Shown here piece after piece: positions 1 to 6,372 of a stretch of 7,359 bases of DNA (the first letter of the stretch is position 1; every line of letters starts with the position of its first letter). The translations under genes were made by a program, and so were the position numbers. Source of the DNA: DASSKP01 sp035695045 (GTDB lineage Bacteria > Actinomycetota > Actinomycetes > JAFAQI01); assembly GCA_035695045.1 (NCBI GenBank), contig DASSEX010000063.1, positions 1-7,359 on the forward strand, in the 5' to 3' direction. The notes below the pieces were generated by a model. It did not search any database, was not told the origin of the DNA, and was given only the letters and a program-made list of their open reading frames with translations.

Positions 1-1223
1 CAGATCGTCGCGGTCGGCTTCGCGACCGCGGACACCGCGTCGAGCGTCTTCAGCCCGTCACCGGTGTTGAGCACCACCGTCTCGGCCTCCGGGTCGAGCC
101 TGCCCTCGCGCAGCAGCTTGCGCAGCGTCGCGACCGTCACCCCGCCGGCGGTCTCGGCGAACACACCCTCGGTCCGCGCGAGCAGGCGGATCGCGTCGAC
201 GATCTCCTCGTCGCTGACATCGGCGATCGCACCCCCGGTGCGGCGCACCACGTCGAGCGCATAGGGCCCGTCCGCCGGGTTGCCGATCGCGAGCGACTTC
301 GCGATCGTCGACGGCCGCACCGGCTGTACGACGTCGTGACCCGCGGCGAAGGCAGCCGAGACCGGCGAGCAGCCGGTCGCCTGCGCACCGAAGACGCGGT
401 AGGGCGTCGACTCGACCAGACCGAGCCGGCCGAACTCACGCCAGGCCTTGTCGACCTTGGTCAGCAGCGCGCCGGAGGCGACGGGAATGACGACCTGCTC
501 AGGCAGTCGCCAGCCGAGCTGCTCCGCGACCTCGTAGCCGAGCGTCTTCGAGCCCTCGGCGTAGAAGGCGCGCATGTTGACGTTGACGAACGCCCACGGC
601 TGCTCGCCGGCGACCTCCGCGCAGAGCCGGTTGACGTCGTCGTAGTTGCCGTCGACGGCCACGAGGGTCCCGCCGTAGACAGCGGTCGTCACGACCTTGC
701 CCTGCTCGAGGTCGTGCGGGATGAAAACGACAGAGCGCAGCCCGGCGCGGGCCGCGGCGGCCGCGACGGCGTTGGCCAGGTTGCCGGTGGATGCGCAGGA
801 CAGCACCTCGAAGCCCAGCGTTCGCGCGGCGGAGGCCGCGACCGCGACCACCCGGTCCTTGAAGGAGTGCGTCGGGTTGCCGCTCTCGTCCTTGACCCAC
901 AGCGTCTTCATGCCGAGCTCGCGCGCCAGGTTGTCCGCCCGGTGCAGCCGCGAGATCCCGACCTGCAGGTCGACGACGGGCTGGACCGGCAGCAGGCCGG
1001 CGTAGCGCCACATCGTCTGCGGCCCGGCCTCGATGGACTCTCGGGTCACGGCGCCGAGCAGCGCCTCGTCGTAGGCGATCTCGAGCGGGCCGAAGCACAG
1101 CTCGCACACATGCGCCGGGCCGAGGTCATAGCTGGCGCCGCACTCGCGGCACGCGAGGTTGGTTGCAGCACCGAACGGGGCCGCAACGGAGAGCTGCGGC
1201 GCGTCAGTCAACACAGACGTCAT
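1..1223 (-). CDS. thrC: threonine synthase, PLP-dependent (C-terminus cut by window edge)
   Basis: This enzyme converts O-phospho-L-homoserine to L-threonine and phosphate in the cytoplasm. Reading leftward from the ATG at 1223-1221 gives 407 uninterrupted codons, open at the left edge. Residues about 25-43 form a zinc-ribbon-like CxxC...CxxC (C25, C28, C40, C43), as in many actinobacterial threonine synthases. The fold-type II PLP core follows: SFKDR at 120-124 with K122 as the expected Schiff-base lysine, STGN at 145-148, and NTGDGLK at 386-392 near the pyridine-nitrogen side. By family length (about 420-440 residues, from memory) only a short tail is missing. The start is favoured by a GGAAGG Shine-Dalgarno nine bases upstream and by the riboswitch ending 18 bases upstream. 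It is divergent from gpgS; no homoserine dehydrogenase or homoserine kinase gene adjoins it here. The family call is very secure. Whether it is the organism's only threonine synthase cannot be judged. Confidence 0.96.
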   Translation of the reverse strand, partial: MTSVLTDAPQLSVAAPFGAATNLACRECGASYDLGPAHVCELCFGPLEIAYDEALLGAVTRESIEAGPQTMWRYAGLLPVQPVVDLQVGISRLHRADNLARELGMKTLWVKDESGNPTHSFKDRVVAVAASAARTLGFEVLSCASTGNLANAVAAAAARAGLRSVVFIPHDLEQGKVVTTAVYGGTLVAVDGNYDDVNRLCAEVAGEQPWAFVNVNMRAFYAEGSKTLGYEVAEQLGWRLPEQVVIPVASGALLTKVDKAWREFGRLGLVESTPYRVFGAQATGCSPVSAAFAAGHDVVQPVRPSTIAKSLAIGNPADGPYALDVVRRTGGAIADVSDEEIVDAIRLLARTEGVFAETAGGVTVATLRKLLREGRLDPEAETVVLNTGDGLKTLDAVSAVAKPTATI

Positions 1224-1232
1224 TGAGCGAGG

Positions 1233-1238
1233 CCTTCC
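1233..1238 (-). promoter_or_regulatory. thrC Shine-Dalgarno, GGAAGG
   Basis: GGAAGG lies nine bases before the thrC AUG and four bases after the 3' strand of riboswitch helix P1. Its last base G, with the G before it and the following CCUCGC, lies at the start of an 8-nt segment (1234-1227, GGCCUCGC) exactly complementary to GCGAGGCC in aptamer helix P3 (1299-1292). Access to this site could therefore depend on whether P3 is formed. Confidence 0.6.
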
Positions 1239-1241
1239 GTC

Positions 1242-1366
1242 CTCATCTGTCCCGCCACCGTGGCGGGTCGGATTTGGCACCTGTCCGGCCGGGCCTCGCG
1301 GTAGCGAGATGTGCCGGATGGTTGCCGGGGCTTCACCGGGCCGTTCCCTCTGCCCCTCTGGATGAG
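1242..1366 (-). promoter_or_regulatory. SAM-I (S-box) riboswitch aptamer upstream of thrC
   Basis: Read on the minus strand, the leader contains the S-box signature elements in order. P1 is formed by CUCAUC (1366-1361) and GAUGAG (1247-1242). The P2 kink-turn segment CAGAGGGGCAGAGGGA is followed by GGCCC, GUGAAGCCCC and GGCAACC. P3 carries an inner hairpin CUCGC-UACC-GCGAG. The J3/4-P4 motif GGUGCCAAAUCC matches the family's GGUGCUAAUUCC. P4 is a 7-bp stem with loop CGG (1267-1251). P4 is present between the J3/4 motif and P1, which fits SAM-I rather than SAM-IV. The aptamer ends 18 nt before the thrC AUG. I see no uridine-tailed terminator hairpin between them, so control is probably translational. 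SAM-I aptamers bind S-adenosylmethionine; threonine synthase is an unexpected target. Aptamer identity is strong; the direction of regulation is unknown. Confidence 0.93.
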
Positions 1367-1412
1367 TGCGCCACCGGCCGGAGCCGATGTTGCGTGTGCC
1401 AGTGTCGCATAC

Positions 1413-2351
1413 GTGGACCCTCGCGCGCACCGCTGGTTTTCCCAGCGGACCTCCCGAGCGGCCGACTGGCCGGTCGACAGGCTCGTCGCCGCGAAGGGCG
1501 ACACCCGCGTGAGCGTGGTCCTCCCGGCGCTGGACGAGGAGGCGACGGTCGGCCGGATCGTGCGGGTCATCCGCCGTGAGCTGCTCGAGCGCAGGGGCCT
1601 CGTCGACGAGCTCGTCGTCGTCGACTCAGGGTCGACGGACGACACCGTCGCGGTGGCGCGGGCCGCCGGCGCGGACGTCGTACGGCGGGAGGACGTGCTG
1701 TCGCACCTGCCTCCGAGGCCGGGCAAGGGGGAGGTGCTCTGGCGCTCGCTGGCCGCGACCACCGGCGACGTGATCGTCTTCGTCGACAGCGACCTGGCGG
1801 ACTTCACGTCGTCGTTCGTCACCGGGCTGCTCGGTCCGCTGCTCACCGATCCTTCGGTGCAGTTCGTCAAAGCGACCTACGACCGGCCGCTGCATCGTCC
1901 CGACGACGTGCAACCCGCCGGCGGCGGCCGTGTCACCGAGCTGGTCGCGAGGCCGTTGCTGGCGCTGCACTGGCCGGAGCTGACCGGCTTCGTGCAGCCG
2001 CTCGGTGGCGAGTACGCCGCCCGACGGCCACTCCTCGAACGGCTGCCGTTCGCCTGCGGCTACGGCGTGGAGTTCGGTCTCCTCGTCGACACCCTCGCCG
2101 CCGTGGGTCTCGACGCGATGGCGCAGGTCGACCTGTCGAAGCGCAAGCACCGCAACTCCGATCTGCACAAGCTCGGCCGGATGGCGATCGAGATCCTGCA
2201 AGTCGCCGAGGCGCGTCTCGGTCGCGCGGTGCGCTCGCCCGTGGAGATCACGCAGTTCGTCCGGAGCGGCGCCGGCTACGAGCTCGTCGACACCGACATG
2301 ACCGAGCTCGAGCGCCCCCCGATGGCCTCAATCGCAGGCTCATCGCGTTAG
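1413..2351 (+). CDS. gpgS: glucosyl-3-phosphoglycerate synthase (GT81 family)
   Basis: GpgS transfers glucose from a nucleotide sugar (UDP-glucose) to D-3-phosphoglycerate, giving glucosyl-3-phosphoglycerate, the first step to glucosylglycerate and, in mycobacteria, methylglucose lipopolysaccharides. With the GTG start at 1413 the protein has 312 residues, close to the ~324 of M. tuberculosis Rv1208. Numbered from that start: GT-A nucleotide-binding region PALDEE 38-43 and DSGSTD 71-76; GKGE 104-107; metal-binding DSD 125-127; acceptor-region GGGRVTEL 170-177; GGEYAARR 198-205; GYGVE 216-220; and H246 in KRKHRN, equivalent to the metal-binding histidine of Rv1208. ATG starts at 1362 and 1311 are also in frame, but the latter would lie inside the thrC riboswitch DNA. 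GTG 1413 places the N-terminus just before RWF, where I recall Streptomyces homologues beginning. A CAGTGT seven bases upstream is a weak leaderless -10 candidate. Its 3' end faces the CDF gene with a 22-bp gap. Function is secure; the start is moderately so. Confidence 0.93.
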   Translation: MDPRAHRWFSQRTSRAADWPVDRLVAAKGDTRVSVVLPALDEEATVGRIVRVIRRELLERRGLVDELVVVDSGSTDDTVAVARAAGADVVRREDVLSHLPPRPGKGEVLWRSLAATTGDVIVFVDSDLADFTSSFVTGLLGPLLTDPSVQFVKATYDRPLHRPDDVQPAGGGRVTELVARPLLALHWPELTGFVQPLGGEYAARRPLLERLPFACGYGVEFGLLVDTLAAVGLDAMAQVDLSKRKHRNSDLHKLGRMAIEILQVAEARLGRAVRSPVEITQFVRSGAGYELVDTDMTELERPPMASIAGSSR

Positions 2352-2373
2352 AACGCGACGAGCAGGCGATTGA

Positions 2374-3333
2374 TCAAGCCTCGGCCGGGTCGATGGCGGC
2401 GGCGCCGTCCGGGGTGTTGCTGTCGGCGGTGATGTCGAGAAAGAAGTGCCGCACCGGCGGGTGGTTGTCCGCGACCTCTCGCTCCATCCGTCGGGCGAGG
2501 TCCTCGACGTCGCCGGCGCTGATGTGGTCCTCGAGGTCGACTCTGGCCGCGACGAGCACCTCACCACGCCCTAGCACCATGGTGAGCACCTCGTCGACCG
2601 CCGAGACCTCGGGATACGCCTGGAGGTCACCGCGCAGCGCATCGACCAGCCGCTGGTCGGCGGCCTCTCCGATGATGAGGCTGCGGTTCTCCCGACCGAG
2701 GATCACCGCGACGACCGCGAGCAACACGCCGATCGCGACCGACGCGAGCGAGTCCCAGTAGGCGGCGCCGGTCAGCTGGTGCATCCCCACGCCGATGCCT
2801 GCCAGCGCGAGACCGACGAGCGCAGCCGAGTCCTCGGCGAAGACCGTGGTCGCCGCCGGGTCGGACGTCGCGAACAACTGAGTCCGGAACGGACGCTCCA
2901 TCTGCTTCGCGTCCGCGCGTAGCTGCTTGCGGGCCTGCAGCCAGGACACGCTCTCGAGGACGAAGGCGACGCCGAGGACGGCGTACGACAGGACCCAGTG
3001 GCCACCCTCCGCACCGCCGCCGATCAGCTCGTGCACGCCCTGGAAGACGGCGAACACCCCGCCGCCGACGAAGATGCCGACCGCCGCGAGCAGCGTCCAG
3101 AAGTAGCGTTCGCGCCCGTAGCCGAACGGGTGCCGCGCGTCGGCCGGGCGGTCACTGCGCTTCACGGCGAAGAGCAGCATCACTTCGTTGGTGGTGTCGG
3201 CCAGGGAGTGCGCGGCCTCCGACAGCATCGCGGCGGAGCCGGACAGCGCGCCCGCGATGCCCTTCGCGATCGCGATCGCGAGGTTGGCGCCGATCGCCAC
3301 GACGACGGTGGTGGTGCTCTCCTCCTGCGCCAT
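2374..3333 (-). CDS. cation diffusion facilitator (CDF) transporter, ZnT9-like subgroup
   Basis: This is a 319-residue inner-membrane protein of the CDF family, which exports divalent cations (commonly Zn2+, Fe2+ or Mn2+) in exchange for protons. Hydrophobic segments near residues 9-30, 35-57, 78-103, 112-132, 162-184 and 193-212 fit six membrane spans. A soluble CDF dimerisation domain follows (about 220-302, ending VRHFFLDI). TM2 has the metal-site HSLAD (H42, D46), followed by the loop RHPFGYGRERYFW (68-80). In TM5 the usual H/DxxxD pair is not seen; the segment reads FAEDSAAL (165-172), with E167/D168 instead, resembling what I recall of ZnT9/SLC30A9 relatives. The metal and even transport activity are therefore uncertain. 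The frame stays open upstream to 3807, but that part is Arg/Pro-rich shadow opposite otsA, and homology begins at MAQEES. A GGGGGAA lies ten bases before this ATG. The gene is divergent from otsA and convergent with gpgS. Confidence 0.93.
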   Translation of the reverse strand: MAQEESTTTVVVAIGANLAIAIAKGIAGALSGSAAMLSEAAHSLADTTNEVMLLFAVKRSDRPADARHPFGYGRERYFWTLLAAVGIFVGGGVFAVFQGVHELIGGGAEGGHWVLSYAVLGVAFVLESVSWLQARKQLRADAKQMERPFRTQLFATSDPAATTVFAEDSAALVGLALAGIGVGMHQLTGAAYWDSLASVAIGVLLAVVAVILGRENRSLIIGEAADQRLVDALRGDLQAYPEVSAVDEVLTMVLGRGEVLVAARVDLEDHISAGDVEDLARRMEREVADNHPPVRHFFLDITADSNTPDGAAAIDPAEA

Positions 3334-3337
3334 GGAA

Positions 3338-3349
3338 GGGGCATTCCCC
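3338..3349 (-). other. small hairpin over the CDF gene ribosome-binding region
   Basis: On the minus strand, GGGG-AATG-CCCC forms a 4-bp G/C stem, extendable by a G-U pair, four bases before the CDF ATG. Its 5' arm contains the only Shine-Dalgarno-like run (GGGGGAA), so the structure could damp translation. In a genome this GC-rich a short stem like this may be chance. Confidence 0.3.
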
Positions 3350-3365
3350 CGCGACCCGCGGTGAT

Positions 3366-3379
3366 GCAACCGCGGTTGC
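3366..3379. promoter_or_regulatory. perfect 14-bp palindrome, candidate operator
   Basis: GCAACCGCGGTTGC is an exact inverted repeat in the 62-bp spacer between the divergent CDF gene and otsA. It sits just upstream of the otsA -10-like TACCCT (3384-3389), where a bound dimeric repressor would block RNA polymerase. A second CCGCGGT copy lies 14 bp to the left (3356-3362). Position and symmetry suggest a regulator site; no regulator gene is in the window, and the partner protein is unknown. Confidence 0.45.
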
Positions 3380-3383
3380 GCAG

Positions 3384-3389
3384 TACCCT
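3384..3389 (+). promoter_or_regulatory. -10-like element of otsA, TACCCT (leaderless start)
   Basis: TACCCT fits the actinobacterial TANNNT -10 pattern and ends six bases before the GTG of otsA, so transcription would start at or next to the start codon. No Shine-Dalgarno is visible between it and the GTG, consistent with a leaderless mRNA. I see no good -35 box. Confidence 0.5.
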
Positions 3390-3395
3390 CCGCCC

Positions 3396-4826
3396 GTGGC
3401 CGGGGCAGAGGTTCTCGTCGCGTCGAACCGCGGTCCTGTCGCGTTCCGGTTCGGCGACGACGGCCGGATGCGGATGACCCGGGGCGGGGGCGGCCTGGTC
3501 TCGGGCGTCTCCGCGGCGGCGAGCGACGGGCTGGCGGTCTGGGTCTGTGCGGCGCTGAGCGACGCCGACCGGATCGCCGCCGGTGCGGCGCCAGGGGGCC
3601 GGCTCGACCTCGCCGGTCACGACACCGGCGGCGCCGCCGTGCGGATGCTGCCGATCGACGAGACGACGTTCCGCCGGGCCTACAACGCCGTCGCGAACTC
3701 GACGCTCTGGTACGTGAACCACACCCTGTTCGACACCCCCCGGCATCCGTCGTTCGACGGCCGCTGGTCGCGGTACTGGCAGGCGTACGTCGACTACAAC
3801 GCGGCATTCGCCGACGCGCTGGCCGAGGAGGCGGAGCCCGGAGCGCGGGTGCTCGTGCAGGACTACCACCTGTTCCTGGTGCCGGCCCAGCTCCGCGAAC
3901 GCCGGCCGGACCTGCGGATCGGCCACTTCACGCACACGCCGTGGGCGGAGCCGTCGTACTTCTCGGTGCTCCCGGACGCGATCGGCGCGGCGATCCTCGA
4001 GGGACTGCTCGGCGCCGACAGCGTGGGCTTCCACTCACCGCGCTGGGCCGAGGCGTTCGTGCGCTGCTGCGTGCGTCAGCTCGGCGCACAGGCCGGTGGC
4101 GACACCGTCCACTACGCCGGCCGGTCGACGCAGCTCCGCGTGCACGCCCTCGGCGTCGACGGCCCCGAGCTGTCGGCGCGAGCTGCCGAGGCCGACGTCG
4201 CGGCGCGCGCGGACGCACTGCGACGCCGGGTCGGCGACCGGCAGGTGCTGCTGCGCATCGACCGCACCGAGCTGTCGAAGAACATCGGCCGCGGCCTGGC
4301 GGCGTACCGCGAGCTCTTGCGCACCCATCCCGAGCACCGGGGCAACGTCGTACACGTCGTGTTCGCCTACCCGTCGCGGCACGACCTCCCCGACTACCGC
4401 GCCTACACCGCCGAGGTACAGCGGCTCGCGCGCGAGATCGACGACGAGTTCGCGACGCACGACTGGGCGCCGATCCTGCTCGAGGTCAACGACGACTACC
4501 CGCGGTCCCTCGCGGCTCTGCAGCTCGCAGACGTGCTGGTCGTCAACCCGCTGCGCGACGGCATGAACCTCGTCGCCAAGGAGGGCCCGGTGCTCTCGGC
4601 GGACGGTGTGGCACTCGTGCTCTCACGCGAAGCCGGTGCTGCGGACGAGTTCAGCGACGACGCCCTTCTCGTCAATCCCTACGACGTCTCCGGCACCGCG
4701 GCGGCGATGCACGAGGCACTGACCATGCCGCCCGACGAACGTCGCCAGCGCTCAGAACGGCTGGCCAAGGGCGCGGTGGCGCTGCCGCCGCGAGAGTGGC
4801 TGCGGGCGCAGCTCGACGCCCTCTGA
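3396..4826 (+). CDS. otsA: GT20 alpha,alpha-trehalose-phosphate synthase-like enzyme
   Basis: OtsA transfers glucose from UDP/GDP-glucose to glucose-6-phosphate, forming trehalose-6-phosphate in the cytoplasm. The 476-residue protein matches family length (E. coli OtsA, 474). Motifs: SNRGP (10-14, R12); the glycine-rich loop GGGGL (30-34); Y96 and W105 in YNAVANSTLW, equivalent to the glucose-6-phosphate contacts Y76 and W85 of E. coli; QDYHL (155-159); HTPW (180-183); donor-phosphate R290 and K295; R328 in AYPSRHD, equivalent to R300; and NPLRDGMNLVAKE (384-396). The donor loop is unusual: DRTELSKN replaces the usual DRLDYxKG, while its Arg and Lys remain. This marks a divergent actinobacterial GT20 subgroup, so the exact acceptor is less certain than the fold; I use otsA as the nearest name. 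It starts with GTG, probably leaderless. No OtsB phosphatase gene adjoins it. An exclusively trehalose role is probable but not proven. Confidence 0.9.
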   Translation: MAGAEVLVASNRGPVAFRFGDDGRMRMTRGGGGLVSGVSAAASDGLAVWVCAALSDADRIAAGAAPGGRLDLAGHDTGGAAVRMLPIDETTFRRAYNAVANSTLWYVNHTLFDTPRHPSFDGRWSRYWQAYVDYNAAFADALAEEAEPGARVLVQDYHLFLVPAQLRERRPDLRIGHFTHTPWAEPSYFSVLPDAIGAAILEGLLGADSVGFHSPRWAEAFVRCCVRQLGAQAGGDTVHYAGRSTQLRVHALGVDGPELSARAAEADVAARADALRRRVGDRQVLLRIDRTELSKNIGRGLAAYRELLRTHPEHRGNVVHVVFAYPSRHDLPDYRAYTAEVQRLAREIDDEFATHDWAPILLEVNDDYPRSLAALQLADVLVVNPLRDGMNLVAKEGPVLSADGVALVLSREAGAADEFSDDALLVNPYDVSGTAAAMHEALTMPPDERRQRSERLAKGAVALPPREWLRAQLDAL

Positions 4827-4876
4827 CCTCGGAGCCGGTCACGATGACCTGCCTCGATCGGACGGACGAGTCCGGT

Positions 4877-4882
4877 TAGGTT
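4877..4882 (+). promoter_or_regulatory. -10-like element of the WS/DGAT gene, TAGGTT (leaderless start)
   Basis: TAGGTT matches TANNNT and ends seven bases before the ATG at 4890, the spacing expected when transcription begins at the start codon. The 63-bp gap after otsA has no Shine-Dalgarno near the ATG and no obvious terminator. This suggests the acyltransferase gene has its own leaderless promoter rather than relying on otsA read-through. Confidence 0.5.
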
Positions 4883-4889
4883 TCGCGAC

Positions 4890-6356
4890 ATGCGCCAGCT
4901 GACCAGCCTTGACGCCCAGTTCCTCGCCCTCGAGAACGCCCGGCAGACCGGTCACGTCGCCGGGCTCGCCATCTACGACACCAGTACGACGGCGACCGGC
5001 GGCCTCACTTGCGCTGACATGAAGCAGCTGATCTCCGACCGGTTGCACCTGCTGCCGCCGCTGCGCTGGCGGCTGGTCGAGGTACCGCTGGGCGCCGACT
5101 ACCCCTACTGGGTGGACGACACCGACTTCGACCTGGACTTCCACGTCCGCGAGCTCGCGCTCGCGCCGCCCGGCGACGAACGGCAGCTCGCGGAGCAGGT
5201 CGCCCGGCTGCATGCCCGCTCGCTCGACCGGGCGCGTCCACTGTGGGAGCTCTACGTCATCAGCGGTCTGCGGGACGGCCACGTCGCGGTCTACACGAAG
5301 ATCCACCACGCCGTCATCGACGGAGTCTCCGGCGCGGAGATCACCGGGATGCTGCTCGATCTCAGCCCGGAGATCCGTCAGGTCGAAGCCGAGGACCTGC
5401 CGGACGCCGCCGGACGCCGCCCGGGCCAGGCCGAGCTCCTGGCGCGGGCCCTCCTCGGCCTCCCGCGCTATCCGTTGCGGGTGCTGCGCTCGCTGCCGTC
5501 GGCGTTGCCGAACCTGGAGGAGACACAGTTCTCCGCCATCCCCGGCGCCGGGCGGCTCGGCCGCACCCTCGGCCAGGTGCAGCGACTCGTCAGCGGTGAC
5601 CCGAACCGCGCCATCCGCTCGGAGCTGAAGGCGCCGAAGACCTCCTTCAACGGCCGCATCTCACCGCACCGCCGGTTCGCGTTCGGCCAGCTCGACCTCG
5701 ACCGCGTGAAGGCGCTGAAGACGGCGTACGGCGTCACGGTCAACGACGTCGTGGTGACGATCTGCGCGGGTGCGGTGCGCCGGTGGCTGCTGGACCACGA
5801 CGAGCTGCCGGAGGAGCCGCTCGTCACGCAGGTGCCGGTATCGGTGCGCAGCACCGAACAGGCCGGCACCTACGGCAACCGCATCCTCATGCTCGGCGCA
5901 CCGCTGTTCACCAACATCGCCGATCCGGCCGAACGGCTGCGCCGGACGCACGACGAGCTGAAGGTGATGAAGGACCGGCACCGCGCGATGCCGGCCGATC
6001 TGCTGCAGGACGTCAACCACTTCATCCCGCCGGCGTTGTTCTCTCGCGCGGCACGGGCGACGTTCCGGCTCGCGACGTCCTCCGCCGGACGTCCGCAGTG
6101 GAACCTGGTCATCTCGAACGTCCCCGGGCCGCAGTTCCCGCTCTACTGCGCGGGCGCGAGGCTGGTGGCGCACTATCCGGTCTCCGTCATCACGGACGGC
6201 ATGGGCCTCAACATCACGGCGATGAGCTACGACGGCCACATCGACGTCGGGATCATCGCGGATCGCGACCAGGTCGCTGACGTCTGGTGCCTCGTCGACT
6301 ACCTCAACGACAGCATCGCCGAGCTCGAGAAAGCGGCCTCCACCCTCGAACTTTGA
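4890..6356 (+). CDS. wax ester synthase/diacylglycerol acyltransferase (WS/DGAT)
   Basis: WS/DGAT enzymes use acyl-CoA to esterify diacylglycerol or fatty alcohols, making triacylglycerol or wax ester stored as lipid inclusions; they act at the inner face of the membrane. The 488-residue protein spans the full family length (about 450-490). It begins MRQLTSLDAQFLALE, the usual N-terminus. PLWE is at 117-120 and the catalytic HHxxxDG motif is intact at 139-145 (H139, H140, D144, G145). VND at 284-286 and ISNVPGP at 408-414 are the expected C-terminal-domain motifs. No signal peptide or clear membrane span is visible. It may be transcribed alone or with the pirin gene 16 bp downstream. Actinobacteria often carry several paralogues, so substrate preference (triacylglycerol versus wax ester) cannot be read from the sequence. 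The family call is very secure. Confidence 0.96.
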   Translation: MRQLTSLDAQFLALENARQTGHVAGLAIYDTSTTATGGLTCADMKQLISDRLHLLPPLRWRLVEVPLGADYPYWVDDTDFDLDFHVRELALAPPGDERQLAEQVARLHARSLDRARPLWELYVISGLRDGHVAVYTKIHHAVIDGVSGAEITGMLLDLSPEIRQVEAEDLPDAAGRRPGQAELLARALLGLPRYPLRVLRSLPSALPNLEETQFSAIPGAGRLGRTLGQVQRLVSGDPNRAIRSELKAPKTSFNGRISPHRRFAFGQLDLDRVKALKTAYGVTVNDVVVTICAGAVRRWLLDHDELPEEPLVTQVPVSVRSTEQAGTYGNRILMLGAPLFTNIADPAERLRRTHDELKVMKDRHRAMPADLLQDVNHFIPPALFSRAARATFRLATSSAGRPQWNLVISNVPGPQFPLYCAGARLVAHYPVSVITDGMGLNITAMSYDGHIDVGIIADRDQVADVWCLVDYLNDSIAELEKAASTLEL

Positions 6357-6372
6357 GGCGCAGACTGTCGTC

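Noticed and set aside
336..1226. 296-codon plus-strand ORF
   Set aside because: It lies entirely opposite thrC, is rich in Arg, Gly and Asp without any recognisable domain, and thrC on the other strand has clear catalytic motifs.
1367..1412. thrC promoter (CAACAT at 1392-1387 on the minus strand)
   Set aside because: Only a weak -10 resemblance, with no -35 at a suitable distance; too little to annotate.
1163..1579. 138-codon plus-strand ORF across the thrC leader and gpgS start
   Set aside because: It overlaps the riboswitch DNA and runs out of frame into gpgS, and its residues are typical GC-driven Arg/Pro/Gly shadow.
2352..2373. Possible bidirectional terminator between gpgS and the CDF gene
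   Set aside because: The 22-bp gap has no inverted repeat and no U-rich tail on either strand.
3334..3807. N-terminal extension of the CDF frame by about 158 codons
   Set aside because: The extension is Arg/Ser/Pro-rich and antisense to otsA; CDF homology and hydrophobic segments begin only after the ATG at 3333.
3941..4879. 312-codon plus-strand ORF inside otsA
   Set aside because: Out-of-frame shadow dominated by Arg, Ala, Gly and Pro; the otsA frame carries all family motifs throughout this stretch.
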